DNA of 51,596 nucleotides from Companilactobacillus nodensis DSM 19682 = JCM 14932 = NBRC 107160 (GCF_000615905.1 NZ_BAMN01000015.1:1-51596); one strand, 5' to 3'. Counted from the stretch's first letter, positions 28,801-40,002 are shown. Numbers and translations are program-made. The notes: generated by a model from the letters alone, not told the origin.

Positions 28801-29342
28801 AAATGCTAAACGATGCTGTTGCTAAGAAACGTGGTCATACTAAGGCTGAGAAGACTAACGCTGAATTGAACTTAGAATTAGACGCTTATATTCCATCTGA
28901 TTACATCAGTGATGAACGTCAAAAAGTTGAGTTGTACAAACGTATTCGTCAAATCGACTCGGACGAGAATTATCAAGAGGTTAGATCAGAATTACTTGAT
29001 CGTTTCGGTGATTATCCACAAGAGGTATCTAATTTGTTGGATGTTAGTCTATTGAAGACATCACTGGATGAATCATTGGTTAAGAATGTCATTATGAAGA
29101 GTGGCATGATCGTCTTGAAGTTCTCTGACAAGGCTAATGATTATTTGACAGGTGACTTAGTCTTCAAGTTCTTAGGTAATACGACGATGAAGGCAACCGT
29201 TCATAATAAGAATGACGAGTTCAGTATTTCATTGGATTCGGGTAGTGTTGAAAAGAATGAATGGTTCCCACAATTACAAAAATTTGCTTTGGAAATGGCA
29301 AAAGAGTTCGACAAACTAAAGAAAGAAAAAATTAAAAACTAA
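25815..29342 (+). CDS. mfd: Transcription-repair coupling factor Mfd
   Basis: Double-stranded DNA translocase that removes stalled RNA polymerase and recruits UvrA. It has 1175 residues, normal for Mfd. The N-terminal UvrB-like domains span about 1-340. The CarD-like RNA-polymerase-interacting domain is at about 495-565 (LKPGDYVVHVNHGIGKF, TIEYRDDGRLFIPVSQ). The translocase motor has Walker A GDVGFGKTE (about 647-655), the DEEQ box IIDEEQRFGVKHKE, and motif VI RGRVGRSNR. The C-terminal TRCF domain follows (from about 1020). The start is a GTG at 25815 behind AGAAAGGAAT. It is separated from pth by the family B cluster. Confidence 0.97.
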   Translation: MNLTDFISNKLNLGEFIEQVKPKTKNMLTGLIGSTISLFALQTLKQKNKKILIVENTNFHANRLYDDLNLQDSEHTHIFPVEEAISTEIATSSPDELSQRLDALSFLIGDEPGIVVTSVAGLEYALSPRELFKSAQMKIAMSEEYDLENLNSTFVQMGYKKDKLVAKPGDFAIRGDIVDIYPLNVDNPVRIEFFGNEVDKIKFFDTETQRSMEELDEIEILPANDRVITAEQVAVGLKKLQKSYDKQVKSAGDNKEVKNNLDLTFSQMIEELSEGMRPDNIGSIIDYLLDESSSLLDYLTNDDIVMFDEYSRLVEQSNDNKADNQAWLASQLEYGKALPEQIIRQSFIEMMKTNENPQVYMSAFQQGMGHIRLNQLHNVPVRSMQQFFSQMPLLKSEVERWQKQGYTILLLISNEKRISAINNTLIDFGIKATLTTTDKVIEDQTQIMNASLGLGFEMPEEKVAIITEKELFNKQPKRRRHQTLANAERLKSYNELKPGDYVVHVNHGIGKFIGMQTMEVDGKHQDYITIEYRDDGRLFIPVSQLDMVQKYVSAEGKSPRVNKLGGNEWQKTKRKVQSSIEDIADDLIDLYAKREAEKGYPFPKDDDMQHDFDNAFPYPETPDQLRSIDEIKRDMEKAHPMDRLLVGDVGFGKTEVALRAAFKAVEAGKQVVFLAPTTLLAEQHYQTMKDRFEGFPVNIEVLSRFQSRKHSKEIIQGLAEGQVDIVVGTHRLLSKDVKFSDIGLLIIDEEQRFGVKHKEKIKQLKANVDVLTLTATPIPRTLNMSMLGVRDLSLIETAPSNRYPVQTYVMEQNYDVIAQAIKREMERGGQVFYLHNRVDDMEQVAGQLQALVPDARIATAHGRMTETQMEGVISDYLAGEYDVLVTTTIIETGVDMPNTNTLIVENADRYGLSQLYQIRGRVGRSNRVAYAYLMYKPNKVLTEVGEQRLEAIKNFTELGSGFKIAMRDLSIRGAGNLLGKQQHGFIDSVGFDLYTQMLNDAVAKKRGHTKAEKTNAELNLELDAYIPSDYISDERQKVELYKRIRQIDSDENYQEVRSELLDRFGDYPQEVSNLLDVSLLKTSLDESLVKNVIMKSGMIVLKFSDKANDYLTGDLVFKFLGNTTMKATVHNKNDEFSISLDSGSVEKNEWFPQLQKFALEMAKEFDKLKKEKIKN

Positions 29343-29347
29343 TAACA

Positions 29348-30902
29348 ATGAAGAGAGAAGTATCAAGAGCCATCAAGTACGTGGATTCTGACGATTGCTT
29401 CACTTTTTTCAGAATTGATGAGTGCAATTTATCGGATTCCGCTGCAAAACATTGTTGGTGATCGGGGATATTTTATTTATCAGCAAGTGTATCCAATCTA
29501 TGGTATTTTTTCAGTTTTAGCTTTATCAGGATTACCGGTAGTTATTTCGAAGACTTTCGCGCAGCAGGATAGTCCGGCGGCTAAGAGTAAGCTCTTGAAA
29601 CTGACCTTTACAGTTTTGCTGGCAGGATGTTTGGCGTTAACTATCTTTCTTTGGGGTTCGGCTAGATACTTAGCCATTTTTATGGGAGATCCAAATTTGT
29701 TTCATGAGATTCGTGCGGTGTCTTTAACATTCCTATTAGTACCGTTTGAGGCAACCTTTCGAGGTTACTTCCAGAGTGATCTAGAAATGACACCGAGTGC
29801 GATTTCACAAATTTTGGAACAATTTATTAGAATTATAATTATCATCGGTTCCGCAATCCTTTTTGGTAAGGGATTTTTGGGTATTTACCAAATGGGGATG
29901 ATTGCTAACAGTGGTGCCTTTATTGGTGGATTGTTTGCAGTTGTGATACTGATGCTGACATTTATTAAGCAACGTGAGCCGTTGTTGCAAGATGACCAAG
30001 ACGTTAAGGTAAAGATCGAACGCGGATTAGCATTGGAAATACTTCTGATCGTTGTCTTTACCGGAATTACGATTTTTTATCAGTTTATTGATTCATTTAC
30101 GATTTTGAGATTATTAATGCATAGCGGTATGCCGATCGACCGTGCCGAAATTTTAAAGGGCGTCTTTGATCGAGCACAGCCACTGATTCAGCTCGGAATC
30201 GTTATTTCACTATCGTTTGTGTCAACTATCATGCCGCAACTTCGAGAGGCCAATCAGACTAAGGTCAACAAGACCATCATTCAAAAGATGATGCGGGTCT
30301 GTCTGTGGTTGGCAGTCGCTGAAACGGCGGGGTTAGTCGCTTTGATGCCAGAAGTTAATACGATGCTGTTCACGACAGCGGACGGTTCGTTGGCATTGGC
30401 AATTTACATGTTGTCGATCGTGCTCGTTTCGTTTATCAATTTAATGGTGGCGATAACTAGTGGAGACGATGAGAAGAATCTGATCAAGTTGGTCTTATTC
30501 ATCGTTTCGTTGGTGGCAAAGATAGCTCTGAATATCTTACTGATACCACATTTCAATATTGTTGGTGCCGCTCTGGCAACCATCTTGAGTGAATGTATCA
30601 TTTTGGCAGGGATGTATTTGATCTACGACAACGGAGTATTCCTACTTAGTAGAGATTTCTTGACCAAAGTTATTTCAGTGGGACTACTCATGGGCATCGT
30701 TATCAAGGCTTTGGCTACCGTTAGCTCACATTACTTGTTCTTAAGTCGTGGGCACAGTATATTAATTAGTGTTGTGTTAATTCCAATTGGGGTATTGATA
30801 TATTTGGGATTATCCAAGAAATTAAAGATTTTGAGCAAAAGTGAATGGGAAATTTTGCCAATGGGCGAGTTCATTACAAAATTCATGAAGATTGAGGATT
30901 AA
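29348..30902 (+). CDS. MATE/MurJ-superfamily polysaccharide flippase (YabM/SpoVB-like), apparent frameshift
   Basis: Polytopic membrane protein of the oligosaccharidyl-lipid flippase group, probably moving lipid-linked cell-wall precursors. About 518 residues with around 14 hydrophobic segments. The N-terminal [30 protein letters not shown] is the family signature. The ATG at 29348 opens [10 protein letters not shown]; the rest continues in another frame from about 29376 ([12 protein letters not shown]). A two-base loss (KGTW) or one extra A (ISTW) would join them. The ribosome site is weak, so the exact start is less certain. Position after mfd matches Bacillus yabM. It could act in peptidoglycan or exopolysaccharide export. 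Confidence 0.82.
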
Positions 30903-30904
30903 TT

Positions 30905-31147
30905 ATGAGATTAGATAAATTTTTGAAGGTAAGTAGAATTATTAAGAGAAGAACTGTTGCTAAGGAATTTGCAGACAATGGACGTGCAATGGTCAATGAC
31001 CGTGTAGCCAAATCGTCTACAGAGGTTTCTGTTGGTGACACAATGGAACTGCACTTCGGTGAAAAGACTATGAAGATTAAGGTCTTGAACATTAAAGAAA
31101 CAACTAAGAAGACTGATTCTGCTGATATGTTCGAAGAAATTGATTAA
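30905..31147 (+). CDS. rqcP: S4-domain RNA-binding protein RqcP (YabO)
   Basis: An 80-residue single S4 domain protein ([28 protein letters not shown], then VNDRVAKSS and [10 protein letters not shown]). RqcP/YabO stabilises tRNA on stalled 50S subunits while RqcH adds alanine tails in ribosome quality control. HslR-type heat-shock proteins share the fold, but the location between the yabM homologue and divIC is the yabO position. The ATG at 30905 lies 3 bases after the flippase stop; the ribosome site GAGGATTA is inside the previous gene. Confidence 0.88.
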   Translation: MRLDKFLKVSRIIKRRTVAKEFADNGRAMVNDRVAKSSTEVSVGDTMELHFGEKTMKIKVLNIKETTKKTDSADMFEEID

Positions 31148-31182
31148 AAGATTGCAATTAGATTAAAAAAAGTCAAAACAGG

Positions 31183-31211
31183 TTCAAAACATTCTCTAAA
31201 ATTGTTATACT
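31183..31211 (+). promoter_or_regulatory. divIC promoter
   Basis: TTCAAA (31183-31188), 17-base spacer, TATACT (31206-31211), in the 94-base gap before divIC. Confidence 0.6.
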
Positions 31212-31241
31212 CAAAGTAATAATTTCTAGGGGAGTAGTAGC

Positions 31242-31634
31242 ATGGAAGTACGTAAATTAGCAAATTCCAATGTTTCAGTTCTTGAACCGAAGCAACAAAA
31301 AACTTCTACAAAACCTAGTCGCAGCAACTTTGAGAGAAAAGTTCATAAACGGCGACTAGTTGCTCTTGGTGTGCTGTTTGCTATTGTTTTGCTTACTTTG
31401 GGGTCTCAGATCATCAGTGCACATATGACATATACGTCGACTGCACAGAAGATCGAGGTTAATCAAAAGAAGCTTAACAAACAAAAAGCCACGCAGAGTG
31501 ACTTGAAAGTAGAAATAAATCAGCTACAGAATAAAAACTACTTGGAGAAATATATTCGGGAAAAATATATGTATTCCAAGCCTGGTGAATTGATTTATAA
31601 TTTACCGGATAATGTTAATGCGATTCAAAAATAG
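31242..31634 (+). CDS. divIC: Septum formation initiator, FtsB/DivIC family
   Basis: Small bitopic divisome protein that works with FtsL and DivIB. It has 130 residues: a basic cytoplasmic head (1-40, ERKVHKRR), one membrane segment (about 40-60, LVALGVLFAIVLLTLGSQII), then an extracellular coiled coil (about 68-105, KIEVNQKKLNKQKATQSDLKVEINQLQNK) and the family's closing YIREKYMYSKPGELIYNLP. The ATG at 31242 follows TAGGGGAG. Position between rqcP and yabR matches Bacillus. Confidence 0.92.
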   Translation: MEVRKLANSNVSVLEPKQQKTSTKPSRSNFERKVHKRRLVALGVLFAIVLLTLGSQIISAHMTYTSTAQKIEVNQKKLNKQKATQSDLKVEINQLQNKNYLEKYIREKYMYSKPGELIYNLPDNVNAIQK

Positions 31635-31656
31635 GGGAAGGAACTATTATATCTAG

Positions 31657-32058
31657 ATGACAGTTGAAGTAGGATCTAAAACAGAGGGTAAGGTTACTGG
31701 AATTACAAATTTTGGGGCATTCGTTGACCTAGGCGAAGGACAAAGTGGAATGGTACACATTAGTGAGATTGCTAATGGCTACGTAAAGGATATCCACGAT
31801 GTACTTAAAGTTGGCGATACCGTAAAGGTTTTAGTTCTTAACGAAAAGGATCACAAGATCGCACTTTCAATCAAACAAGCCACTGAACAACCAAGAAAGC
31901 CTAAGTATCAACATCGTGAAAGAAAACCTCAACATAAACCGGTTGAAAGTTTTGATGACATGATGTCAGGATTCATGAAAGAAAGCGAAGAACGAATGAG
32001 TGTTATTCGCAAGAATACTGAAGGTAAACGTGGTGGTCGTGGTGGCCGCAGAAGTTAA
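31657..32058 (+). CDS. S1 RNA-binding domain protein (YabR-like)
   Basis: A 133-residue protein with one S1 domain at about 1-72 (VGSKTEGKVTGITNFGAFVDLGEGQSGMVHISEIA, VGDTVKVLVL). A basic linker and a Gly-Arg-rich tail (GKRGGRGGRRS) follow. This is the general-stress-protein-13/YabR type; the role is RNA-related but not defined. The ATG at 31657 follows AAGGAA. It lies between divIC and tilS, as in Bacillus once the sporulation gene spoIIE is removed. Confidence 0.9.
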   Translation: MTVEVGSKTEGKVTGITNFGAFVDLGEGQSGMVHISEIANGYVKDIHDVLKVGDTVKVLVLNEKDHKIALSIKQATEQPRKPKYQHRERKPQHKPVESFDDMMSGFMKESEERMSVIRKNTEGKRGGRGGRRS

Positions 32059-32079
32059 TAAAAAATAATAGAACAAAAT

Positions 32080-32111
32080 AAGAGCTGTGACGATTGTCTC
32101 AGCTTTTTTTA
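32080..32111 (+). terminator. Terminator after yabR
   Basis: AGCTG-t-GAC pairs with GTC-t-CAGCT across GATT, followed by T7. One internal mismatch. Confidence 0.78.
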
Positions 32112-32114
32112 TTT

Positions 32115-32245
32115 CAGAGAGAGTGGAGAGAAACGGTAACTTCTGAGCATTACCTAGGTTTGGCAAATTTGCCACGAAGTGGTTAATTTGGCAGACCGTA
32201 GTAAGCGGAGGAAGTTGTTTCTCGCAACTCGTTTTAGATAATCCT
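32115..32245 (+). repeat. Family B structured element, copy B4
   Basis: AGAGAGAGTGGAGA opening; stem 1 GAGAAAC (32128-32134) with GTTTCTC (32217-32223); stem 2 AACTTC (32138-32143) with GAAGTT (32211-32216). Core GAGCATTACCTAGG (32145-32158) and GTAGTAAGCGGAG (32198-32210) are joined by TTAC/GTAA. The arm between contains GGCAAATTTGCC and CCACGAAGTGG hairpins. The tail CGCAACTCGTTTTAGA matches other copies. It lies between the yabR terminator and the tilS ribosome site. Confidence 0.8.
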
Positions 32246-32280
32246 AAAGGAAATCACAACAGACACCAAGGAGGCAAAAA

Positions 32281-33609
32281 GTGGAATTAGAAACAAAATT
32301 ATTAGGAACCGTCAGAAAAACTCTAAAAAAATATCATGCAAAGAGACTACTGGTAGCTGTTTCTGGTGGTGTTGATTCGATGGTTCTGCTGGATTTGATC
32401 GCTAGAATAGTTGATAAAGACTCATTTGCAGTCATCAATGTTGATCATAATTTGCGTCCAGAAAGTGCGGCTGAAGTTGAGTTTTTAAGACAGCATTGTC
32501 AAAAAAATTCTTATAAGTTTTATACCACTAAGTGGACTGATCAGCCCGATGATGACGTTGGGATGGAAGCTGCTGGCCGTGAATTCCGCTATCAATATTT
32601 TGCTAATATAATGGACAAAGATAATTATGATACTTTATTGACAGCTCACCATGCTAATGATCTAGCCGAGAATGTTTTGATGAAGATGATTCGATCTGGC
32701 AATGTCTATGAGGTAACTAGTCTGAAGCAACAGCGACCATTTGAAAATGGCCAACTTGTTCGACCATTATTAGATTTTTCAAAGTCCGAATTACGAAGTT
32801 ACGCCAAAAAACTTGATATAGATCATGTTCAAGATGAGACAAACTTTGAGAACATAACTATGCGCAATCGATTACGAAACAATATTTTTCCTGAATTGCA
32901 AAAGGAAAATGGTCAGATGCTATCTCACTTCAGACTATTTGATCAACAACTAACTGCTTTGATAGATCTTGCCGTGACACAATTTGCTACTATCCAATCC
33001 AACATGCAAGTAACGATCACTAGCCACAGTATTGAAGGCCGATTGTCACCCTTGAAGGTGCTTGATGATAATCAACAGACACTGTTCTGGGGCGGATTCT
33101 TTACCCGCAACTTAGATATACCAGTCAGTAATAAGCAAGTGGAACAGATAATTACTGTGATTATGGGAGACAGTCCTAATGCATCGATCGACTTGGAAGA
33201 TGGTTGGAAGTTCATTCGCTCGTACGATAACTTCCTGTTGTCAGATCAAGCGGTCAATGATGATTATAGTTATGACATCAAGATTGGAGAATCTCTTATG
33301 ATCAATGGCAGAAAGTTTCTGTTGGAAGAGTGTTCCAAAGACGATGCCACGATCATCACGAATTCATTGCCCCAAGAAATAACGTTACGGAATCGCCGTA
33401 TTGGTGATAAACTAATAATTTCTGACGATAGACATCAAAAACTAAGCAAGAGATTTATCAACGAAAAGGTCCCAGAATACAAAAGAAGTAAAATTCCGCT
33501 GTTATTATTCGATAATCAGGTAGTTTGGGTTGAAAAAATTTATAAATTAGGCGATTATTTAAAAAAAGGTAATTACTTTTTGAAAATCGACTTTGAGGAT
33601 GAGGTATAA
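32281..33609 (+). CDS. tilS: tRNA(Ile)-lysidine synthase
   Basis: Converts C34 of the CAU-anticodon tRNA-Ile to lysidine so that it reads AUA; essential. It has 442 residues. The PP-loop SGGVDS is at 28-33 in LLVAVSGGVDSMVLLDLI; VDHNLRPES and TAHHANDLAENVLMKMIR are typical. The C-terminal TilS domain (from about 360) includes LRNRRIGDKL and KVPEYKRSKIPLL. The start is a GTG at 32281 behind a strong AAGGAGG. It is followed 2 bases after its stop by hpt, the conserved tilS-hpt-ftsH order. Confidence 0.96.
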   Translation: MELETKLLGTVRKTLKKYHAKRLLVAVSGGVDSMVLLDLIARIVDKDSFAVINVDHNLRPESAAEVEFLRQHCQKNSYKFYTTKWTDQPDDDVGMEAAGREFRYQYFANIMDKDNYDTLLTAHHANDLAENVLMKMIRSGNVYEVTSLKQQRPFENGQLVRPLLDFSKSELRSYAKKLDIDHVQDETNFENITMRNRLRNNIFPELQKENGQMLSHFRLFDQQLTALIDLAVTQFATIQSNMQVTITSHSIEGRLSPLKVLDDNQQTLFWGGFFTRNLDIPVSNKQVEQIITVIMGDSPNASIDLEDGWKFIRSYDNFLLSDQAVNDDYSYDIKIGESLMINGRKFLLEECSKDDATIITNSLPQEITLRNRRIGDKLIISDDRHQKLSKRFINEKVPEYKRSKIPLLLFDNQVVWVEKIYKLGDYLKKGNYFLKIDFEDEV

Positions 33610-33611
33610 AA

Positions 33612-34157
33612 ATGAATTCGGATATTGAAAAAATATTAGTTTCGGAAGAAGAGATTGCTAAAGCAAATGAGCGTCTTGGAAAGGAACTAACTGAGGAATA
33701 TGCAGGTAAGAATCCACTTTTTGTCTGTATCCTGCGTGGAGCAGCTATGTTTATGATGGATCTGATCAAGCATGTTGATATTCCTATGGAATATGATTTC
33801 ATGGATGTTTCTAGTTATGGTGGTGAAAATACTACTACAACTGGTGATGTCAGAATTATTAAGGATTTGGATACTTCACTAAGAGGACGCGATGTAGTTA
33901 TCGTTGAAGATATCATCGATACAGGATATACATTGGATCGTTTGGTTAAACTATTCGAGACTCGTGAAGCTAACTCTATCAAGCTAGTTTCATTCTTAGA
34001 TAAACCGTCTCGTAGAATCAAGCACGTAAAGGTTGATTATATCGGTGTACAGATACCTGATGCCTTCGTTGTGGGGTACGGTATGGACTACAACGAACAC
34101 TACCGTAACTTGCCATACGTCGGTGTCTTGAAGCCAGATGTTTATAGTACAAAATAA
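33612..34157 (+). CDS. hpt: Hypoxanthine phosphoribosyltransferase
   Basis: Purine salvage enzyme forming IMP or GMP from hypoxanthine or guanine and PRPP. It has 181 residues. The PRPP-binding loop is VIVEDIIDTGYTL (acidic pair at about 98-99). MEYDFMDVSSYGG and the C-terminal VVGYGMDYNEHYRNLPYVGVL are typical of Firmicute HPRTs. The ATG at 33612 follows GAGGT within the end of tilS, so translation is probably coupled. Confidence 0.95.
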   Translation: MNSDIEKILVSEEEIAKANERLGKELTEEYAGKNPLFVCILRGAAMFMMDLIKHVDIPMEYDFMDVSSYGGENTTTTGDVRIIKDLDTSLRGRDVVIVEDIIDTGYTLDRLVKLFETREANSIKLVSFLDKPSRRIKHVKVDYIGVQIPDAFVVGYGMDYNEHYRNLPYVGVLKPDVYSTK

Positions 34158-34180
34158 TTAAGTTAGCGGTACAATTATTA

Positions 34181-34208
34181 TTGTGTTAATGCCTGTCAAT
34201 GTTACAAT
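34181..34208 (+). promoter_or_regulatory. ftsH promoter with inverted repeat over the -10
   Basis: TTGTGT (34181-34186), 16-base spacer, TACAAT (34203-34208). The -10 sits inside the inverted repeat GTTAC-AATAT-GTAAC (34201-34215), which could be an operator or chance. Confidence 0.5.
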
Positions 34209-34239
34209 ATGTAACGTCTAAGTAATTAGGAGGAAATAT

Positions 34240-36399
34240 ATGAAAAATAATCGAAATAGGTTAATCAATAATAGCCTGTTTTATATCTTGCTCTTCGTAG
34301 TTTTAGTGCTCGCAGCAAGTTGGTTTGCTGGTGGTCAATCCTCAGATCAATCTAAAACTCTAAGCCAAGATCAATTTATTACACAGTTGAAACAAGGGAA
34401 GGTTAAGAGCTTTAAGATCGAACCAGTTAGTGGTGCTTACCAAGTTACTGGTCAGTACAAAAAGGCTCAAACTACAGAGACAACACGTTCTGTATCTATT
34501 TTCAATAGAAGCCAAACTACTAGTCAATCTAAAGTGACTCAATTTACTTCGACCGTACTACCCAATAATGATACGCTGAAGAGAATTAATAACGCCGCTT
34601 CGGCTGAGAAAGTTAAGACGACTGCCAGTGCCAAATCACAGTCATCTCAATGGATCTCAATAATTCTTACTTTGGTACTACCATTTATTCTTTTCTTCTT
34701 TATCATCTTTGCGATGATGGGGCGTGGAGGACAAGGCGGTGGTGCAAACCGTGTTATGAACTTTGGCAAGTCCAAAGTTAAACCTGAAGACCCTAAGAAG
34801 AACAAAGTTAGATTTTCAGATGTTGCTGGTGCAGAAGAGGAGAAACAAGAACTTGTTGAAGTTGTTGAGTTCTTGAAAGATCCCCGTAAGTATGTTTCTC
34901 TAGGCGCAAGAATCCCATCAGGTGTCCTTCTCGAAGGTCCTCCTGGTACTGGTAAGACTTTGCTTGCCAAAGCCGTTGCTGGTGAAGCTAAAGTTCCATT
35001 CTATTCAATTTCTGGTTCTGATTTCGTTGAAATGTTCGTTGGTGTCGGTGCTTCTCGTGTTCGTGACTTGTTCGAGAATGCTAAGAAGGACGCTCCATCA
35101 ATTATCTTTATCGATGAAATCGATGCTGTTGGTCGTCAACGTGGTTCTGGTACCGGCGGTGGAAATGATGAACGTGAACAAACACTTAACCAATTACTTA
35201 TCGAAATGGACGGATTTACTGGTAATGAAGGTGTCATTGTTATGGCAGCTACTAACCGTTCAGATGTTTTGGACCCTGCTTTACTTCGTCCAGGACGTTT
35301 TGACCGTAAGATTCTTGTCGGTAGACCTGATGTTAAGGGACGTGAAGCTATCCTTAAAGTTCACGCCAAGAACAAACCATTTACTGATGATGTTGATTTG
35401 AAACAATTAGCACAAACAACTCCTGGTTTCGTTGGTGCTGATCTTGAAAACTTACTTAACGAAGCTGCCTTAGTTGCTGCTAGACGTGGTAAGCAAAGAA
35501 TCGATCCAACTGATATTGACGAAGCTGAAGACCGTGTTATCGCTGGTCCAGCTAAGAAGAATCGTGTCATCTCTGATAGAGAACGTAACATGGTCGCATA
35601 TCACGAAGCCGGACATGCTCTGATCGGTTTGGTTCTAAACGATTCACGAGTTGTTAGAAAGGTTACTATCGTACCTCGTGGTAAGGCTGGTGGTTATGCC
35701 ATCATGCTTCCTAAGGATGATCAGAACCTTATAACTAAGAAAGAATTTACAGAACAAATTGCTGGATTACTTGGTGGACGTACAGCTGAAGAGATCATCT
35801 TCGGTTCGCAATCATCAGGTGCTTCAAATGACTTTGAACAAGCAACACAAATTGCTCGTACAATGGTTACTGAATATGGTATGACTGATCGTCTAGGTAC
35901 AGTTCAACTTGAAAAAGATGGACAACCATTTAGTAGTGGCGGATATCGTCAAATACCTGCTTACTCAGAAGATACTGCTAAGGCAATTGACCAAGAGGTT
36001 AAACGTCTTCTTGACGAAGGTCACGAACAAGCTCGAGAGATCATCGAAAGCCACCGTGAACAACATAAGCTAATTGCTGAAGCCCTATTGAAGTATGAAA
36101 CACTTAACGAAAAGGAAATTTTGAGTTTGTTCAATGACGGCAAGATGCCTGATAATGATATCAACACAGAATTCCCATCAGAAAGTGCTGCTACTTTTGA
36201 ACAAGCAAAACGTGCTGTTGAAGCAAAAGATGCTGCTAAACAAGGTGCTAAGTCAACAACAGATAAGACCGATGATACTGATGTGAACGAAACTGAATTC
36301 CCATCAGAAAAATCAGACGATTCTGAACACAAAGACGATGCAGATAATAAGTCAGACTCATCCAACGATGATAATTCTGATAATAATGAAGATAAGTAG
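34240..36399 (+). CDS. ftsH: ATP-dependent zinc metalloprotease FtsH
   Basis: Membrane-anchored hexameric AAA+ protease that degrades misfolded membrane and regulatory proteins. It has 719 residues. Membrane segments at about 9-28 and 133-160 flank an extracellular domain. Walker A GPPGTGKT is at about 233-240, Walker [12 protein letters not shown] follows, and the zinc site HEAGH is at 455-459. The C-terminal tail beyond about 640 is very acidic (repeated Asp, Glu, Ser, Asn), a low-complexity extension common in lactobacilli. The ATG at 34240 follows TAGGAGGAAA. Confidence 0.97.
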   Translation: MKNNRNRLINNSLFYILLFVVLVLAASWFAGGQSSDQSKTLSQDQFITQLKQGKVKSFKIEPVSGAYQVTGQYKKAQTTETTRSVSIFNRSQTTSQSKVTQFTSTVLPNNDTLKRINNAASAEKVKTTASAKSQSSQWISIILTLVLPFILFFFIIFAMMGRGGQGGGANRVMNFGKSKVKPEDPKKNKVRFSDVAGAEEEKQELVEVVEFLKDPRKYVSLGARIPSGVLLEGPPGTGKTLLAKAVAGEAKVPFYSISGSDFVEMFVGVGASRVRDLFENAKKDAPSIIFIDEIDAVGRQRGSGTGGGNDEREQTLNQLLIEMDGFTGNEGVIVMAATNRSDVLDPALLRPGRFDRKILVGRPDVKGREAILKVHAKNKPFTDDVDLKQLAQTTPGFVGADLENLLNEAALVAARRGKQRIDPTDIDEAEDRVIAGPAKKNRVISDRERNMVAYHEAGHALIGLVLNDSRVVRKVTIVPRGKAGGYAIMLPKDDQNLITKKEFTEQIAGLLGGRTAEEIIFGSQSSGASNDFEQATQIARTMVTEYGMTDRLGTVQLEKDGQPFSSGGYRQIPAYSEDTAKAIDQEVKRLLDEGHEQAREIIESHREQHKLIAEALLKYETLNEKEILSLFNDGKMPDNDINTEFPSESAATFEQAKRAVEAKDAAKQGAKSTTDKTDDTDVNETEFPSEKSDDSEHKDDADNKSDSSNDDNSDNNEDK

Positions 36400-36416
36400 T
36401 AAAATATGTATCAATC

Positions 36417-36446
36417 AAAGAAGCGACTCATTCGAGTCGCTTTTTT
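36417..36446 (+). terminator. Terminator after ftsH
   Basis: AAGCGACTC pairs with GAGTCGCTT across ATTC, followed by T6. Confidence 0.93.
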
Positions 36447-36465
36447 AACTGAAAGGAAATAAAAA

Positions 36466-37347
36466 ATGTCTGATATTTTAACAAAAGCTGTCTCTAAAGA
36501 TGGTAAATTCAGAGTTTATGTTGTGAACGCGACTGAAACAATTGCTGAAGTTCAAAAACGACACGATACTTGGAGTAATTCAACTGTTGCCTTAGGTCGT
36601 ACAATGATCGGCTCGATCTTGGTTGCTACTTCAACTTTGAAAGAAGACGAAGTCTTGACGACTCGTATTGTCGGTGATGGTCCTGCCGGTGCTATCGTAG
36701 TTGATGCTAACGCCAAGGGTGACACCAAAGGATATATTCAAAATAATCATGTTAGTTTGCCATTGAACGATAATCATCATATCGACGTTAAAGGTGCGGT
36801 CGGAACTAAAGGTGTCTTAAGTATTACTAAGGACTTGCATCTAAAAGAACCATTTACAGGTCAAGTACCATTAGTATCAGGAGAAATCGGGGCTGACTTC
36901 ACTTATTACATGGCTAAGTCAGAACAAATCCCTTCAGCTATCGGTGTATCTGTCTTCGTCCAACCTAACGAAACGGTCGGTGCTGCTGGCGGATTCTTGA
37001 TTCAAACATTGCCTGGTGCCGGGGATGCTGACATCGACAAAATCGAAAATAATTTAAAAATCGTACCTAATCTTTCGACATTGTTGAATGAAGGATTAAC
37101 TAACGAAGAAGTAATGAATAAACTGATGAATGGAATTGACATGAAGGTCCTTGATACTATGCCAGTTCAATTCAAGTGTGATTGCTCCAAAGAGAAGTTC
37201 GAAAAGTCTCTAGCCACATTGTCCACTGATGAACTGCAGGCAATGATCGATGAGAATCATGGTGCAGAGGCTGTCTGCAAATTCTGTGGTAATAAATATC
37301 AATTCAGTGAAGCTGAATTACAAAGCATTATTTCTGAAAACAAGTAA
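36466..37347 (+). CDS. hslO: Redox-regulated chaperone Hsp33
   Basis: Holdase chaperone activated when disulfides form in its C-terminal zinc centre. It has 293 residues. The four redox cysteines are Cys238 and Cys240 (FKCDCSKE) and Cys271 and Cys274 (VCKFCGNKY), the expected CxC plus CxxC pattern. The N-terminal substrate-binding core is typical (LGRTMIGSILVAT, DGPAGAIVVDAN). Start ATG at 36466 after GAAAGGAAA. Position between ftsH and dusB matches Bacillus, without coaX. Confidence 0.96.
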   Translation: MSDILTKAVSKDGKFRVYVVNATETIAEVQKRHDTWSNSTVALGRTMIGSILVATSTLKEDEVLTTRIVGDGPAGAIVVDANAKGDTKGYIQNNHVSLPLNDNHHIDVKGAVGTKGVLSITKDLHLKEPFTGQVPLVSGEIGADFTYYMAKSEQIPSAIGVSVFVQPNETVGAAGGFLIQTLPGAGDADIDKIENNLKIVPNLSTLLNEGLTNEEVMNKLMNGIDMKVLDTMPVQFKCDCSKEKFEKSLATLSTDELQAMIDENHGAEAVCKFCGNKYQFSEAELQSIISENK

Positions 37348-37353
37348 TGATGT

Positions 37354-37383
37354 TTGCCAATTAAATGTAAAATTTGTTATCAT
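37354..37383 (+). promoter_or_regulatory. Possible dusB-lysS promoter
   Basis: TTGCCA (37354-37359), 18-base spacer, TATCAT (37378-37383) in the 82-base gap before dusB. Confidence 0.5.
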
Positions 37384-37429
37384 GACAAGTTGTAAATAAA
37401 AACGTGAAAAGTTTTTTGAGGTAGACAGT

Positions 37430-38450
37430 ATGGAATGGAAAATAGGTAACGTTACAATCCCTAATCAGGTTGTCGTTGCACCTATGGCGGGTATTACTAA
37501 TTCATCCTTTCGGGTCACTGCAAGAGAATTTGGAGCTGGATTAGTTGTCTGTGAAATGATCAGTGATCAAGGTATCAGGCATCGTAATCTTAAGACCTTG
37601 GGCATGATGTTTGTGGACCCGAAGGAACATCCAGTTAGTATTCAAATTTTTGGCGGTACGACTGAATCATTGGTCAGTGCTGCTCAGTATGTAGCTGAAA
37701 ATACTGGTGCTGATATTATTGATATCAATATGGGATGTCCGGTCAAGAAGGTTACCAAAATTGGTGCTGGTTCCAGTTGGCTCCGTGATCCGGATAAACT
37801 TTATGAGATGGTAAAAGCCGTCAGTGAATCAGTTGATAAGCCGGTCACAGTCAAAATGAGAACGGGTTGGGATAATGATCACATTTTGGCAGTTGAAAAT
37901 GCATTAGCCGCTCAAGAAGCTGGTGCCTCAGCTGTAGCAATGCACGGTCGAACTAAGGCACAGATGTATAGTGGACATTCCGACTGGGAGCTTTTGCACG
38001 AAGTGGCTCAACAGTTAACCATTCCTTTCATTGGTAATGGGGATGTTGTGACACCTCAAGATGCGAAAACAATGATTGATGATGTCGGTGCTGATGCTGT
38101 AATGGTGGGCCGAGCTGTCATCGGAAATCTTTGGCGTTTGAACGAAATGAATCATTATTTGGAAACAGGCGAGCTGCTTCCTGAACCAACTATTGGAGAA
38201 AAAATTAATATGGCTAAACTTCAACTCCAACGTCTGGTAGACTTAAAAGGTGAGCATGTTGATGTTCCAGAATTTCGTCAACAGGCAGCATATTATCTAA
38301 AGGGGATTCCCCATGCAGTCAGAACTCGTGCTAAAGTAGTGAATGAAGATTCAGTACAGGGAGTTTTTGATGCACTAGATCAATTTGTTGAAAGTTACGA
38401 ACAACGAGAAGCGAGATCTTCAAAAAATTTCGTAGACAGGGGGAAAAATT

Positions 38451-38458
<8 letters not shown>
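37430..38458 (+). CDS. dusB: tRNA-dihydrouridine synthase
   Basis: FMN-dependent reduction of uridines in the tRNA D-loop. It has 342 residues. The FMN barrel opens [14 protein letters not shown]. The catalytic Cys103 is in [20 protein letters not shown]; the later [14 protein letters not shown] and FIGNGDV segments are typical of Dus proteins. Start ATG at 37430 behind GAGGTAGA. Its last 8 bases overlap the lysS start, so the two are translationally coupled. Located just before lysS as in Bacillus. Confidence 0.93.
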
Positions 38459-40000
<1,542 letters not shown>

Positions 40001-40002
40001 GG

